Shown here one piece after another: positions 16,818 through 24,470 of a stretch of DNA of 64,000 bases. How positions within the stretch are numbered: position 1 is the first letter of the stretch; each line of letters begins with the position of its first letter. The notes under the pieces are model-generated. The model saw only the letters and a program-made list of their open reading frames with translations, was not told where the DNA came from and searched no databases. Made by a program: the position numbers and the translations under genes. The stretch comes from Nocardioides sp. JS614 (GTDB taxonomy: Bacteria > Actinomycetota > Actinomycetes > Propionibacteriales > Nocardioidaceae). The stretch lies in assembly GCF_000015265.1 (NCBI RefSeq), contig NC_008699.1:3162001-3226000 (forward strand). The letters are read 5' to 3'.

Positions 16818-16970
16818 ATGATTACTGCCATGACCCTCCTGCTGATCGTCCTCCTGGCCGTGGTGGTGACCAGTGTCGCCACCGTCCGACTCATCGCTCG
16901 CGACGGGCGCGGTCCGCAGCGCCCGCCGCTCTCCCACCCCGAAGACCCCGGCTTCCTCACCCGGTCCTGA
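16818..16970 (+). CDS. 50-aa single-pass membrane protein
   Basis: ATG 16818 opens a 50-residue frame: a hydrophobic helix (TLLLIVLLAVVVTSVATVRL), then a basic, Pro-rich cytoplasmic tail with RDGRGPQRPPLSHPEDP. A second ATG at 16830 is possible; there is only a weak GAAAG upstream. The tail resembles small actinobacterial membrane proteins of unknown function. It is divergent from the AdpA-like regulator, behind shared operator motifs, and is closed by a strong hairpin at 16978-17012, so it looks like a complete transcription unit. Confidence 0.7.
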   Translation: MITAMTLLLIVLLAVVVTSVATVRLIARDGRGPQRPPLSHPEDPGFLTRS

Positions 16971-16977
16971 GCGGCAC

Positions 16978-17012
16978 GAGGGCCCGCCCCGGTCGTCCCG
17001 GGGCGGGCCCTC
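16978..17012. terminator. bidirectional 15-bp terminator hairpin
   Basis: GAGGGCCCGCCCCGG (16978-16992) and CCGGGGCGGGCCCTC (16998-17012) are exact complements with a TCGTC loop. It starts 7 bp after the 50-aa gene stop and lies 50 bp beyond the rpsA stop, so it can serve both convergent units. Confidence 0.8.
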
Positions 17013-17062
17013 ATGCTGTTCAGGTCGGGCTGAGCGTCGTCGGACGCTCCGCCGGGCGGCGC

Positions 17063-18535
17063 TCAGTTGCCGCCGGTGAGCTTCTCGCGCAGAGCCTGCA
17101 GCGCCTCGTCCGAGGCGAGCGAGCCGCCGGTCTCGGCACTGTCGGTGTCGGTGCCGCCGCTGGAGTACGACGTCGCCTCGCCGGCCTCGACCTCGGCCTT
17201 GGCGGCCTCGGCCTGCTGCTTGACGTGCGCCTCCCAGCGGGCGTGCGCCTTGGCGTACTGGTCCTCCCAGACCGCGCGCTGCTCCTCGTAGCCCTCGAGC
17301 CACTCGCCGGTCTCGGGGTCGAAGCCCTCGGGGTAGACGTAGTTGCCCTGCTCGTCGTAGGTCGCCGCCATGCCGTACAGCGTGGGGTCGAAGTCCTCGA
17401 CGTCGGCCGCGGTCGCGGTCTCGTTGGCCTGCTTGAGCGACAGCGAGATCCGGCGCCGCTCGAGGTCGATGTCGATGATCTTGACCATCACGTCGTCGTT
17501 GACCTGGACGACCTGCTCGGGGATCTCGACGTGGCGCTCGGCGAGCTCGGAGATGTGCACCAGGCCCTCGATGCCCTCCTCGACGCGGACGAACGCGCCG
17601 AACGGCACCAGCTTGGTGACCTTGCCCGGCACGATCTGACCGATCTGGTGGGTCCGGGCGAAGTGCTGCCAGGGGTCCTCCTGCGTCGCCTTGAGCGACA
17701 GCGAGACCCGCTCCCGGTCCATGTCCACGTCGAGGACCTCGACGGTGACCTCGTCGCCGACCGCGACGACCTCGGAGGGGTGGTCGATGTGCTTCCAGGA
17801 CAGCTCGGAGACGTGCACGAGGCCGTCGACGCCGCCGAGGTCCACGAACGCACCGAAGTTGACGATCGAGGAGACGACACCCTTGCGGATCTGACCCTTC
17901 TGGAGCTGGGTCAAGAAGCCGTGGCGGACCTCGGACTGGGTCTGCTCGAGCCAGGCACGGCGCGACAGGACCACGTTGTTGCGGTTCTTGTCGAGCTCGA
18001 TGATCTTGGCCTCGAGGGTCTGGCCGACGTACGGCTGGAGGTCGCGCACGCGACGCATCTCGACCAGCGAGGCGGGCAGGAAGCCGCGCAGGCCGATGTC
18101 GAGGATCAGGCCGCCCTTGACGACCTCGATGACGGTGCCCTCGACGACGCCGTCCTCCTCCTTGACCTGCTCGATCGTGCCCCAGGCGCGCTCGTACTGG
18201 GCGCGCTTCTTGGACAGGATCAGGCGGCCCTCCTTGTCCTCCTTCTGGAGGACCAGGGCCTCGACCTCGTCGCCGACCGCGACGACCTCGGACGGGTCGA
18301 CGTCGTGCTTGATCGACAGCTCGCGCGAGGGGATGACGCCCTCGGTCTTGTAGCCGATGTCGAGGAGGACCTCGTCGCGGTCGACCTTGACGATGGTGCC
18401 GGCGACGATGTCACCGTCGTTGAAGTACTTGATCGTCTCGTCGATGGCGGCGAGGAAGTCCGCTTCGGACCCGATGTCGTTGACCGCGACCTGCGGTGCG
18501 TCGTAGTCCGGAAGGACAGAGATCGTGCTCGTCAT
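17063..18535 (-). CDS. rpsA: 30S ribosomal protein S1
   Basis: 490 aa with four S1 RNA-binding repeats (about 35-110, 120-190, 205-280 and 290-365; for example GDIVAGTIVKVDRDEVLLDIGYKTEG and FGAFVDLGGVDGLVHVSELSW). An acidic C-terminal tail of about 110 residues is poorly conserved, as in other actinobacteria. S1 binds mRNA on the small subunit and aids initiation. ATG 18535 is the only sensible start, but no Shine-Dalgarno precedes it; instead the mRNA reads CCUCCC just before AUG. This fits the known autoregulated, weak-SD nature of rpsA elsewhere. Confidence 0.95.
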   Translation of the reverse strand: MTSTISVLPDYDAPQVAVNDIGSEADFLAAIDETIKYFNDGDIVAGTIVKVDRDEVLLDIGYKTEGVIPSRELSIKHDVDPSEVVAVGDEVEALVLQKEDKEGRLILSKKRAQYERAWGTIEQVKEEDGVVEGTVIEVVKGGLILDIGLRGFLPASLVEMRRVRDLQPYVGQTLEAKIIELDKNRNNVVLSRRAWLEQTQSEVRHGFLTQLQKGQIRKGVVSSIVNFGAFVDLGGVDGLVHVSELSWKHIDHPSEVVAVGDEVTVEVLDVDMDRERVSLSLKATQEDPWQHFARTHQIGQIVPGKVTKLVPFGAFVRVEEGIEGLVHISELAERHVEIPEQVVQVNDDVMVKIIDIDLERRRISLSLKQANETATAADVEDFDPTLYGMAATYDEQGNYVYPEGFDPETGEWLEGYEEQRAVWEDQYAKAHARWEAHVKQQAEAAKAEVEAGEATSYSSGGTDTDSAETGGSLASDEALQALREKLTGGN

Positions 18536-18697
18536 AAGGGAGGTTGTTCCTTGGGTGGATAGGAGTCGTGCGGGCACGTCGAAGGTCGATTTCACCAACC
18601 ATGGGATGGATAGCGAGCGCGTGTCCGCTCCGTCTGGGACCCGGGCAGACCTCCGGCGCAGCCTCCAGAGTACGCGGGGCGCGAGAAGTTCGTCCAA
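18536..18697 (-). promoter_or_regulatory. rpsA promoter and anti-SD-like leader
   Basis: Read on the minus strand, TTGGAC (plus 18692-18697), 19 bp, TACTCT (18667-18672) is a plausible promoter, giving a leader of about 125 nt. The leader ends GGAACAACCUCCCUU-AUG, which resembles the 3' end of 16S rRNA and has no purine-rich SD. A CATGG palindromic segment (18598-18602) lies mid-leader. The region is a candidate for translational autoregulation. Confidence 0.4.
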
Positions 18698-18747
18698 CCG
18701 AGCGACCACGACCCGGCCGCGCGCGGGCTGGGGACTACGCTCCGAGC

Positions 18748-19557
18748 GTGGAGAACCATCCTCCGGTGCGGGTCGAGCGTCGACCGGTCACCGAGGACGA
18801 GTCCCGCCGGGCCAACGGCCCGGACTGGGACCGTTACGCCGACGAGTACCAGTCCACCCACGGGGAGTTCCTCGGCGACACCGGCTTCGTCTGGGGGCCC
18901 GAGGGCCTGACCGAGGCCGAGGCGCAGGTCCTCGGCGAGGTCACCGGCCGCGACGTGCTCGAGGTCGGCTCCGGCGCCGGCCAGTGCTCGCGGTGGGTGC
19001 GCAGCCAGGGCGGCCGCGCCTTCGGGCTCGACCTCTCCTTCCGGCAGCTCCAGCACTCGCGCCGCATCGACCTGGACACCGGCGTCCCGGTCCCGTCGGT
19101 GCTTGGCACCGCCACCGCGCTCCCGTTCGCCGACGACTCCTTCGACGTGGTGTTCTCCTCGTTCGGCGCGCTCCAGTTCGTCAGCGACATCGCCGACGCG
19201 GTCGCCGAGACCGCGCGGGTGCTCCGCCCCGGCGGCCGCTACGCCTTCTCGATCACCCACCCGACCCGGTGGATGTTCCCCGACGACCCCACCGAGGCCG
19301 GCCTGGTCGCGAGCCAGTCCTACTGGGACCGCACGCCGTACGTCGAGGTCGACGACGCCACCGGCGTCGTGTCGTACGTCGAGCACCACCGGACCCTGGG
19401 CGACTGGGTGGCGCTGCTGGCCGGGCACGGCTTCTCGATCACCGACCTCCTCGAGCCGGAGTGGCCCGAGGACCACGACCGGGTGTGGGGTGGCTGGTCA
19501 CGGACCCGGGGCCGGTACACCCCGGGCACCGCGATCTTCGGGGCCCGGCTCGGCTGA
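18748..19557 (+). CDS. class I SAM-dependent methyltransferase
   Basis: 269 aa. Motif I is DVLEVGSGAGQCSRWV; post-I acidic GLDLS, TATALPFADDSFDVVFSSFGAL (motifs II-III) and RVLRPGGRYAFS (motif post-III) complete the Methyltransf_11 fold. The C-terminal HHRTLGDWVALLAGHGFSITDLLEPEW is common in UbiE-like actinobacterial enzymes. Substrate unknown. GTG 18748 is supported by TACGCT at 18736-18741, which places transcription at or next to the start codon (leaderless). It is divergent from rpsA and convergent with a DUF3068 gene. Confidence 0.82.
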   Translation: MENHPPVRVERRPVTEDESRRANGPDWDRYADEYQSTHGEFLGDTGFVWGPEGLTEAEAQVLGEVTGRDVLEVGSGAGQCSRWVRSQGGRAFGLDLSFRQLQHSRRIDLDTGVPVPSVLGTATALPFADDSFDVVFSSFGALQFVSDIADAVAETARVLRPGGRYAFSITHPTRWMFPDDPTEAGLVASQSYWDRTPYVEVDDATGVVSYVEHHRTLGDWVALLAGHGFSITDLLEPEWPEDHDRVWGGWSRTRGRYTPGTAIFGARLG

Positions 19558-19586
19558 GCCCGACCCGATGGTCGCGGGAGACGAGC

Positions 19587-20516
19587 TCAGCTCGCGGCGT
19601 TCGCCATCTCGCGCCTCGCGGTCGTGCCACCGGTGGCCGCACGGCGAGCGGTGAGCAGCAACGCCAGCCCGGCGAGCACGCACAGCGCACCGCCCGCGAA
19701 CCCGACGACCGGCAGCCAGACGAGGAGGATGGCCAGCGTCCGCATGTTCGTCCTCGCGTCGTCGGCGAACGCCTTGATCTGGTCCTCGGTGAAGCCGATC
19801 TTCAGGTCGAGGACCTGGGTGCCGTCGGTCAGGTAGCGCTGCTGGTCCTGGGTCTGCTGCTGGATCGCACCGGTCTTGGGCTCGACCCAGATCTCGACGT
19901 TGTTGTCGTAGGTGCCGTCGATGCCCTCGGCGATCTGGATCGGGGCGTCGGTGACGGAGGCCTTGTAGACGTAGCACTCGATGCCGTCGAGCGTCTCGGT
20001 GCGGTCGTAGACGGCGTCGATGGCGTGGCCGGCGGTGCCGTCCCAGAACGGGTAGGTGGTCTTCTCCGCATCGAAGGGCCACTTGTTCATCACGCCGTCG
20101 TGCGGCGTGGCGTCGGCGGGGAGGTAGTCGCTGTCGTTGACGGCCAGCGCGGTCACCCGGTCGGTGGCGAACACGTCGGTGCTCGCGGACACCAGGCGCT
20201 CGTCGTCGCCGTCGACACAGTCGGGTGCGTCGTTGACGTCGATGACCACACAGGTGGTCTGGACCCAGCTGACGATGTCGCCGTCGGAGTGCTCGGAGTC
20301 GGTCTTGGTGATGCTCTGGACCTTGACCGGCTTCTCCTCGAAGTCACCGGTGAGCGGATCGAGCTTCTGCACCGTGCCCGACAGGTGGGTCACCTGGTTG
20401 ACGTCCAGGGGCGTCTTCTTGACGACGCCGGGCGCCCAGACCGTGGCGAGCACCCCGGCCACGAGCAGGAAGGCGCCCACGGCAAGGAGCACCCTGCCGA
20501 GCCACTTACGCTTCAC
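19587..20516 (-). CDS. DUF3068 (PorA-like) membrane-anchored protein
   Basis: 309 aa. An N-terminal helix (LGRVLLAVGAFLLVAGVLATVWAP) and a C-terminal helix (LAILLVWLPVVGFAGGALCVLAGLALLL) bracket a large extracytoplasmic domain. That domain has the DUF3068 pattern, including WPFDAEKTTYPFWDGTAGHAIDAVY and GIECYVYK. The family is typical of actinobacterial envelopes and sometimes labelled porin PorA-like; its role is unproven. GTG 20516 is chosen because GGGAGG lies 4-9 bases upstream. It is divergent from a methyltransferase gene at the edge of the glycan region. Confidence 0.8.
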   Translation of the reverse strand: MKRKWLGRVLLAVGAFLLVAGVLATVWAPGVVKKTPLDVNQVTHLSGTVQKLDPLTGDFEEKPVKVQSITKTDSEHSDGDIVSWVQTTCVVIDVNDAPDCVDGDDERLVSASTDVFATDRVTALAVNDSDYLPADATPHDGVMNKWPFDAEKTTYPFWDGTAGHAIDAVYDRTETLDGIECYVYKASVTDAPIQIAEGIDGTYDNNVEIWVEPKTGAIQQQTQDQQRYLTDGTQVLDLKIGFTEDQIKAFADDARTNMRTLAILLVWLPVVGFAGGALCVLAGLALLLTARRAATGGTTARREMANAAS

Positions 20517-20601
20517 GTCCCCTCCCAAGGATGATGCGATCCGGTGCACCGTAGCAGTACCCGCGGGTAGAAATGCGGCGTCCGTCACACTCGGCCCCGA
20601 T

Positions 20602-20628
20602 TTGTTGCCCGAGGGGTGCGGCTAGTGT
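20602..20628 (+). promoter_or_regulatory. putative promoter of methyltransferase gene
   Basis: TTGTTG (20602-20607), 15 bp, TAGTGT (20623-20628), with the ATG at 20637. The -10 to ATG distance suits a leaderless or near-leaderless mRNA. The spacer is shorter than ideal, so the -35 call is weak. Confidence 0.3.
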
Positions 20629-20636
20629 CCTCTGCC

Positions 20637-21314
20637 ATGACCGACGGCCCCGCCGGCGAGGACCTGCCGGCGATCTACCGCAACCGCTTCGACGAGCGCG
20701 AGCTCGCCGGCAAGCGGATCCTGTGGGAGGTGCTGGTCCGCGACGTCTTCCAGCGCTACGTCCCACCGGACGGGACGGTCGTCGACCTGGGGGCGGGCAG
20801 CTGTGAGTTCGTGAACGCCGTCGCGGCGGGCCGGCGGATCGCCGTGGACCTGAACCCCGACACCGCGACCCACGCCGCCGTCGGCGTCGAGGTGCTGACC
20901 ACGCGGTCCGACGACCTCGGTGCGCTGCCGGACGGCGTCGTCGACACCGTGTTCACCTCGAACTTCTTCGAGCACCTGCCGACCAAGGCCGACCTGATGT
21001 CGACCCTGCGCGAGTGCCACCGGGTGACCCGGCCCGGCGGGCGTCTCGTCGTGCTGATGCCCAACATCCGGCACCTGCCCGGCCGCTACTGGGACTACCT
21101 CGACCACCACCTGCCGCTGACAGACCTCAGCGTCGCCGAGGCCCTCGAGCTCACGGGCTACCGGGTGGAGGAGCGGATCGGGAGGTTCCTGCCGTACACG
21201 ATCAAGGACGCCCGGTTCGAGGTGCGGCCGTTCATGGTACGCGGCTACCTGCGCTGCCGCCCGGCCTGGCGGGTCCTCGGCAAGCAGATGTTGGTCGTCG
21301 GCCGGCGGCCCTGA
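20637..21314 (+). CDS. class I SAM methyltransferase of the glycan region
   Basis: 225 aa. TVVDLGAGSCEFVNAV (motif I), VDLNPDT, DGVVDTVFTSNFFEHLP and RVTRPGGRLVVLMPN identify a Methyltransf_11/23-type enzyme. NIRHLPGRYWDYLDHHLPLTDLSVAEAL is like methyltransferases found with nucleotide-sugar and glycosyltransferase genes. It lies next to, and convergent with, the epimerase-GT2-dehydrogenase operon. O-methylation of a sugar or lipid carrier is plausible but not shown. Confidence 0.78.
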   Translation: MTDGPAGEDLPAIYRNRFDERELAGKRILWEVLVRDVFQRYVPPDGTVVDLGAGSCEFVNAVAAGRRIAVDLNPDTATHAAVGVEVLTTRSDDLGALPDGVVDTVFTSNFFEHLPTKADLMSTLRECHRVTRPGGRLVVLMPNIRHLPGRYWDYLDHHLPLTDLSVAEALELTGYRVEERIGRFLPYTIKDARFEVRPFMVRGYLRCRPAWRVLGKQMLVVGRRP

Positions 21315-21338
21315 CCCGGCAGCCCGGTCGGACCCTCG

Positions 21339-22379
21339 TCAGATCAGGCCGTCCTGGAGGGCCTGCGCCACCCACGGGATCACCACGTCGAGCATCTCGT
21401 CCAGCGTGGTGGTGGCCCGGAAGCCGAGGACCTCCTCGGCCTTGGTGACGTCGGGGACGCGACGCTGCACGTCGTGCTCGAACGGCTCGTCGCTCACGAC
21501 CGCGAACGGGCGGTCCGGCCCATGGCACTTTCGCCAGATCAGCTCGGCCAGCTCGAGCACGGTGGTCGACCGGGCGGTGGAGAGGTTGAAGTCGTCGTTG
21601 AGCGCCCGCTCGGACGACATCGCGCGGATGATGCCTTCGGCGAGGTCCGCACCGTAGGTGTAGTGCCGCACCTGGCTGCCGTCGCCGAGCACGTGCACCG
21701 GATCCTGGCCCCGGAGCACCTTCTGGATCAGGTCCGGGACCACGTGGCTCATCGCGAGCTTGATGTTGCCGCTCGGGATCTCGACGTCGCCGAGCGCGCG
21801 GCCCTCCCCCACCCCGACGCAGTTGAACGGGCGGACGATGGTGTAGGGGACGCGGTACTGGTCCCAGGCCGCGCGGGCGAAGTACTCCACCGCGAGCTTC
21901 TGGAAGCCGTACGACGACAGCGGCGGCGGGATCACCCGCTCGTCGCCTTCCTTCGACGGCCATCGGTCCGTGGACTCGAAGACCATCGAGGAGCTGAGAT
22001 AGGTCACCTTGCGCAGCCGGCCGGCGGGCATCGCCCGGATCGCGGTGTCACAGGTGGCCGCGATGATCCGCTCGTTGGTCGCGAGCAGGTCGTAGGGGTA
22101 GGTGTGGAAGTAGGAGATCCCGCCGATCAGGGCCGCCCCCGCGACGAGGTGGTCGCAGTCGGCGACGAGGTCGGCCATCAGCTCGAGGTCGCGCACGTCG
22201 CCCTCGACGAAGTGGTACGCCGGATGGTCGTCGTAGGACTTCGTGACCGGACCGTACTTGGAGTAGTTGTCGATCCCGGTCACGGCGTACCCACGACGGA
22301 GGAGGTCCTCCACGACATAGCCGCCGATGAACCCGGCCGACCCGGTCACCAGGACCCGCTGGCCCGCTCCCTCGGTCAC
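21339..22379 (-). CDS. NAD-dependent sugar epimerase/dehydratase
   Basis: 346 aa extended SDR of the UDP-glucose 4-epimerase type. TGSAGFIGGYVVEDLL is the NAD motif, GAALIGGISYF the middle element, LSSSMVFE plus YGFQK (YxxxK) the catalytic residues, and RPFNCVG the substrate-domain hallmark. The GTG start overlaps the GT2 stop in GTGA, making it the last gene of a three-gene operon. It probably interconverts or decarboxylates a nucleotide sugar from the dehydrogenase product; specificity cannot be told. Confidence 0.85.
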   Translation of the reverse strand: MTEGAGQRVLVTGSAGFIGGYVVEDLLRRGYAVTGIDNYSKYGPVTKSYDDHPAYHFVEGDVRDLELMADLVADCDHLVAGAALIGGISYFHTYPYDLLATNERIIAATCDTAIRAMPAGRLRKVTYLSSSMVFESTDRWPSKEGDERVIPPPLSSYGFQKLAVEYFARAAWDQYRVPYTIVRPFNCVGVGEGRALGDVEIPSGNIKLAMSHVVPDLIQKVLRGQDPVHVLGDGSQVRHYTYGADLAEGIIRAMSSERALNDDFNLSTARSTTVLELAELIWRKCHGPDRPFAVVSDEPFEHDVQRRVPDVTKAEEVLGFRATTTLDEMLDVVIPWVAQALQDGLI

Positions 22380-23146
22380 GGACGTCCCCTCCTGTCGTTG
22401 CGAGCAGCGATCCTCGCACCCTCGGCGCGCACCTGCTCGACGGTGAGCTCTGGACCGAAGGCGAAGCGGTACCAGCGCAGGTACTTGGGGATCCAGCCCC
22501 TGAGGTCGAAGCTGGACTCTCCGACCGTGCGGTCGAGCCAGATCGTCGGCAGCTCGGCGACCGGGCGGCGCAACCGCCGGGCCTTCGCCGTCAGCTCGAG
22601 CCCGATCTCGAAGCCGCTCCGGCTGTGGATGCCGACCTCGCGCACGAAGTCGGTGTCGAAGGCCTTGAAGCTGTTGGTGGCGTCGTCGGTGCCGACGCGA
22701 GCGAAGGTCCCCAGCGTGCGGCCTGCGGTGCGCGACAGCATGCCCTTGAGGATCGGCCCGCCCACCTGCTGGCCGCCGGGCGAGTAGCGCGAGGCCGCGG
22801 CGACGACGACGCCCCGCTCGACGAGCCGGGAGAGCGGGTCGATCATCCGGGGGTCGTCACTCCCGTCGGCCATCGTCACGACGACGACCGGGTGGCGAGC
22901 CGCGTCGATGCCGTAGCGGATCGCGTTGGCGGGGCCACGCCCGTAGGTGTTGACCAGCGTCCGCACGCGAGGATCGTCCGGGACGTGCTCACGGACGGCG
23001 GCCACCGTGGGGTCCTCTTCGTCGTCGACGACCACGAGCACCTCGAAGTCGAGAGTGATGGCGTCGATCAGCCGGTCGAGCACCCGTCCGATGCCCTGAT
23101 CCTCGTGGTAGGCCGGGACGATCACGGACACGGCGGTGGGCGTCAC
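22376..23146 (-). CDS. family 2 glycosyltransferase
   Basis: 256 aa GT-A enzyme. VSVIVPAYHEDQGIGRVLDRL opens the fold, VVVDDEEDPT gives an acidic motif and TMADGSDDPRMI the DxD-like region. TDDATNSFKAFD and GFEIGLELTAKA resemble dolichol-phosphate-mannose synthase-like enzymes, which make polyprenyl-phosphate sugars. There is no C-terminal membrane segment. GTG 23146 overlaps the upstream stop. A role in charging a lipid carrier for the nearby GT-C-type membrane enzymes is a reasonable inference. Confidence 0.85.
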   Translation of the reverse strand: MTPTAVSVIVPAYHEDQGIGRVLDRLIDAITLDFEVLVVVDDEEDPTVAAVREHVPDDPRVRTLVNTYGRGPANAIRYGIDAARHPVVVVTMADGSDDPRMIDPLSRLVERGVVVAAASRYSPGGQQVGGPILKGMLSRTAGRTLGTFARVGTDDATNSFKAFDTDFVREVGIHSRSGFEIGLELTAKARRLRRPVAELPTIWLDRTVGESSFDLRGWIPKYLRWYRFAFGPELTVEQVRAEGARIAARNDRRGRP

Positions 23147-24342
23147 AGGGCCGACCCCATTCCGAGCAGGTTCCACACGTCGACGACCGGGACCGCCGGC
23201 TCGAGGTCCCGGTAGACCGCGTGCGGCGCCCCGATCACGAGCAGGTCGGCCTCGGACAGCACCCGCTCGAGGGGCAGGAGGTCGGAGTCGTCCGCGACGT
23301 AGGGGTCGGTGGTCAGGACGCGGCCGGCGCGGAAGGACAGCACCCGCTTGAGCCGGTAGGACAGGCTGGAGCGCCGGTCGTCGCTCTCGGCCTTGAACGC
23401 CATGCCGAGGATCCCGACAGTGAGCGCCGGGAGGTCGTGGCGTTGCTCCATCCCGCGGACGAGGTAGTCGGGGAGGCCCTCGTTGACGAGCATCGCGGAG
23501 TGGCCGAGCGCGAAGGCGCCCCCGGTGACCGAGGCGAGCTGCATGGTGTCCTTGAACAGGCAGGGGCCGGCGGCGAACCCCGCGCCCGGCAGGTCCGCGG
23601 AGCGGGGGTAGTCCGTGGTCATGGCGTCGCGGATCCGGGCGAAGTCGAGACCGAGGTCGTTGGCGATCATGTAGTACTGGTTGGCGGCCGCGAACTTGAT
23701 GTAGCGCCAGGAGTTGGTGAACAGCTTCGCGAGCTCCGCCTCCTCGGGCGCCAGCTCGATGACGGTGTCGGTGAGCTTGCCGAACAGGGCCGCTGCACGC
23801 TGCATCGGCCGGTCGCTGCGCGCAGCCACCAGCTGCGGCAGCGTGAAGAGCTCGGTCATGGCCCGGCCCTCGGCGATCCGCTCGGGGCAGAAGGCCAGGT
23901 CGACGTCGGGGTGGCTGCCGGCGAGCAGCTGCTCGACCCGGCGGGTCACCCCGGGGAAGACGGTGCTCCTGAGCACGACCAGCTGTCCGGCCACGAGCAG
24001 GTCCTCCAGCTCCCCGACCACCCGCGGCACGGCCTCGGGGTCGGGGCTGAGGTACTGGTCGACCGGGGTGCCGACCACGATCACGACGTGCTCGGCCCGG
24101 CGGACGACCTCGCGCTCGGTCGTCGCGACCAGACGGTCCGACGCGATCGCGTCGGCGAGCGGTGCGTGGACCCCGGGCTCGAGGAACGGGGCGCGTCCGG
24201 AGGCGATGGTCGCGACGACCGCCGCGTTCACGTCGTAGACCGCCACCCGGAGCCCCCGGGAGGCGAACGCGACCGCCAACGGGAACCCGACGTGCCCGCC
24301 GCCACCCACGACGCAGACGTCGAAGTCGAACTGATCTGCCAC
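23143..24342 (-). CDS. nucleotide-sugar dehydrogenase (UDP-Glc/UDP-ManNAc DH family)
   Basis: 399 aa. The NAD domain has VVGGGGHVGFPLAVAFASRG; VVGTPVDQYLSPD, LRSTVFPGVTRRVE and FCPERIAEG follow. LFTNSWRYIKFAAANQYYMI is the central helix, and GFAAGPCLFKDTMQL carries the catalytic Cys. GILGMAFKAESDDRRSS begins the C-terminal domain. It oxidises the C6 alcohol of a UDP-sugar to the uronate. The sequence is nearer WecC-type than UgdH-type, but the substrate is not certain. It is the first gene of the minus-strand operon with GT2 and the epimerase. Confidence 0.85.
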   Translation of the reverse strand: MADQFDFDVCVVGGGGHVGFPLAVAFASRGLRVAVYDVNAAVVATIASGRAPFLEPGVHAPLADAIASDRLVATTEREVVRRAEHVVIVVGTPVDQYLSPDPEAVPRVVGELEDLLVAGQLVVLRSTVFPGVTRRVEQLLAGSHPDVDLAFCPERIAEGRAMTELFTLPQLVAARSDRPMQRAAALFGKLTDTVIELAPEEAELAKLFTNSWRYIKFAAANQYYMIANDLGLDFARIRDAMTTDYPRSADLPGAGFAAGPCLFKDTMQLASVTGGAFALGHSAMLVNEGLPDYLVRGMEQRHDLPALTVGILGMAFKAESDDRRSSLSYRLKRVLSFRAGRVLTTDPYVADDSDLLPLERVLSEADLLVIGAPHAVYRDLEPAVPVVDVWNLLGMGSAL

Positions 24343-24470
24343 GCTGCTGCTGCTCCGTCGGGTCGGTCGGCTCGGGTCGAGAGGTCTCGCCCAAACTACC
24401 GCGACGGAGCGGCCGGGCAGCCCGGTTCCGGGGTCATCGGTGTGGCAGACTCCGGCGCTGAGGAGGTCTC

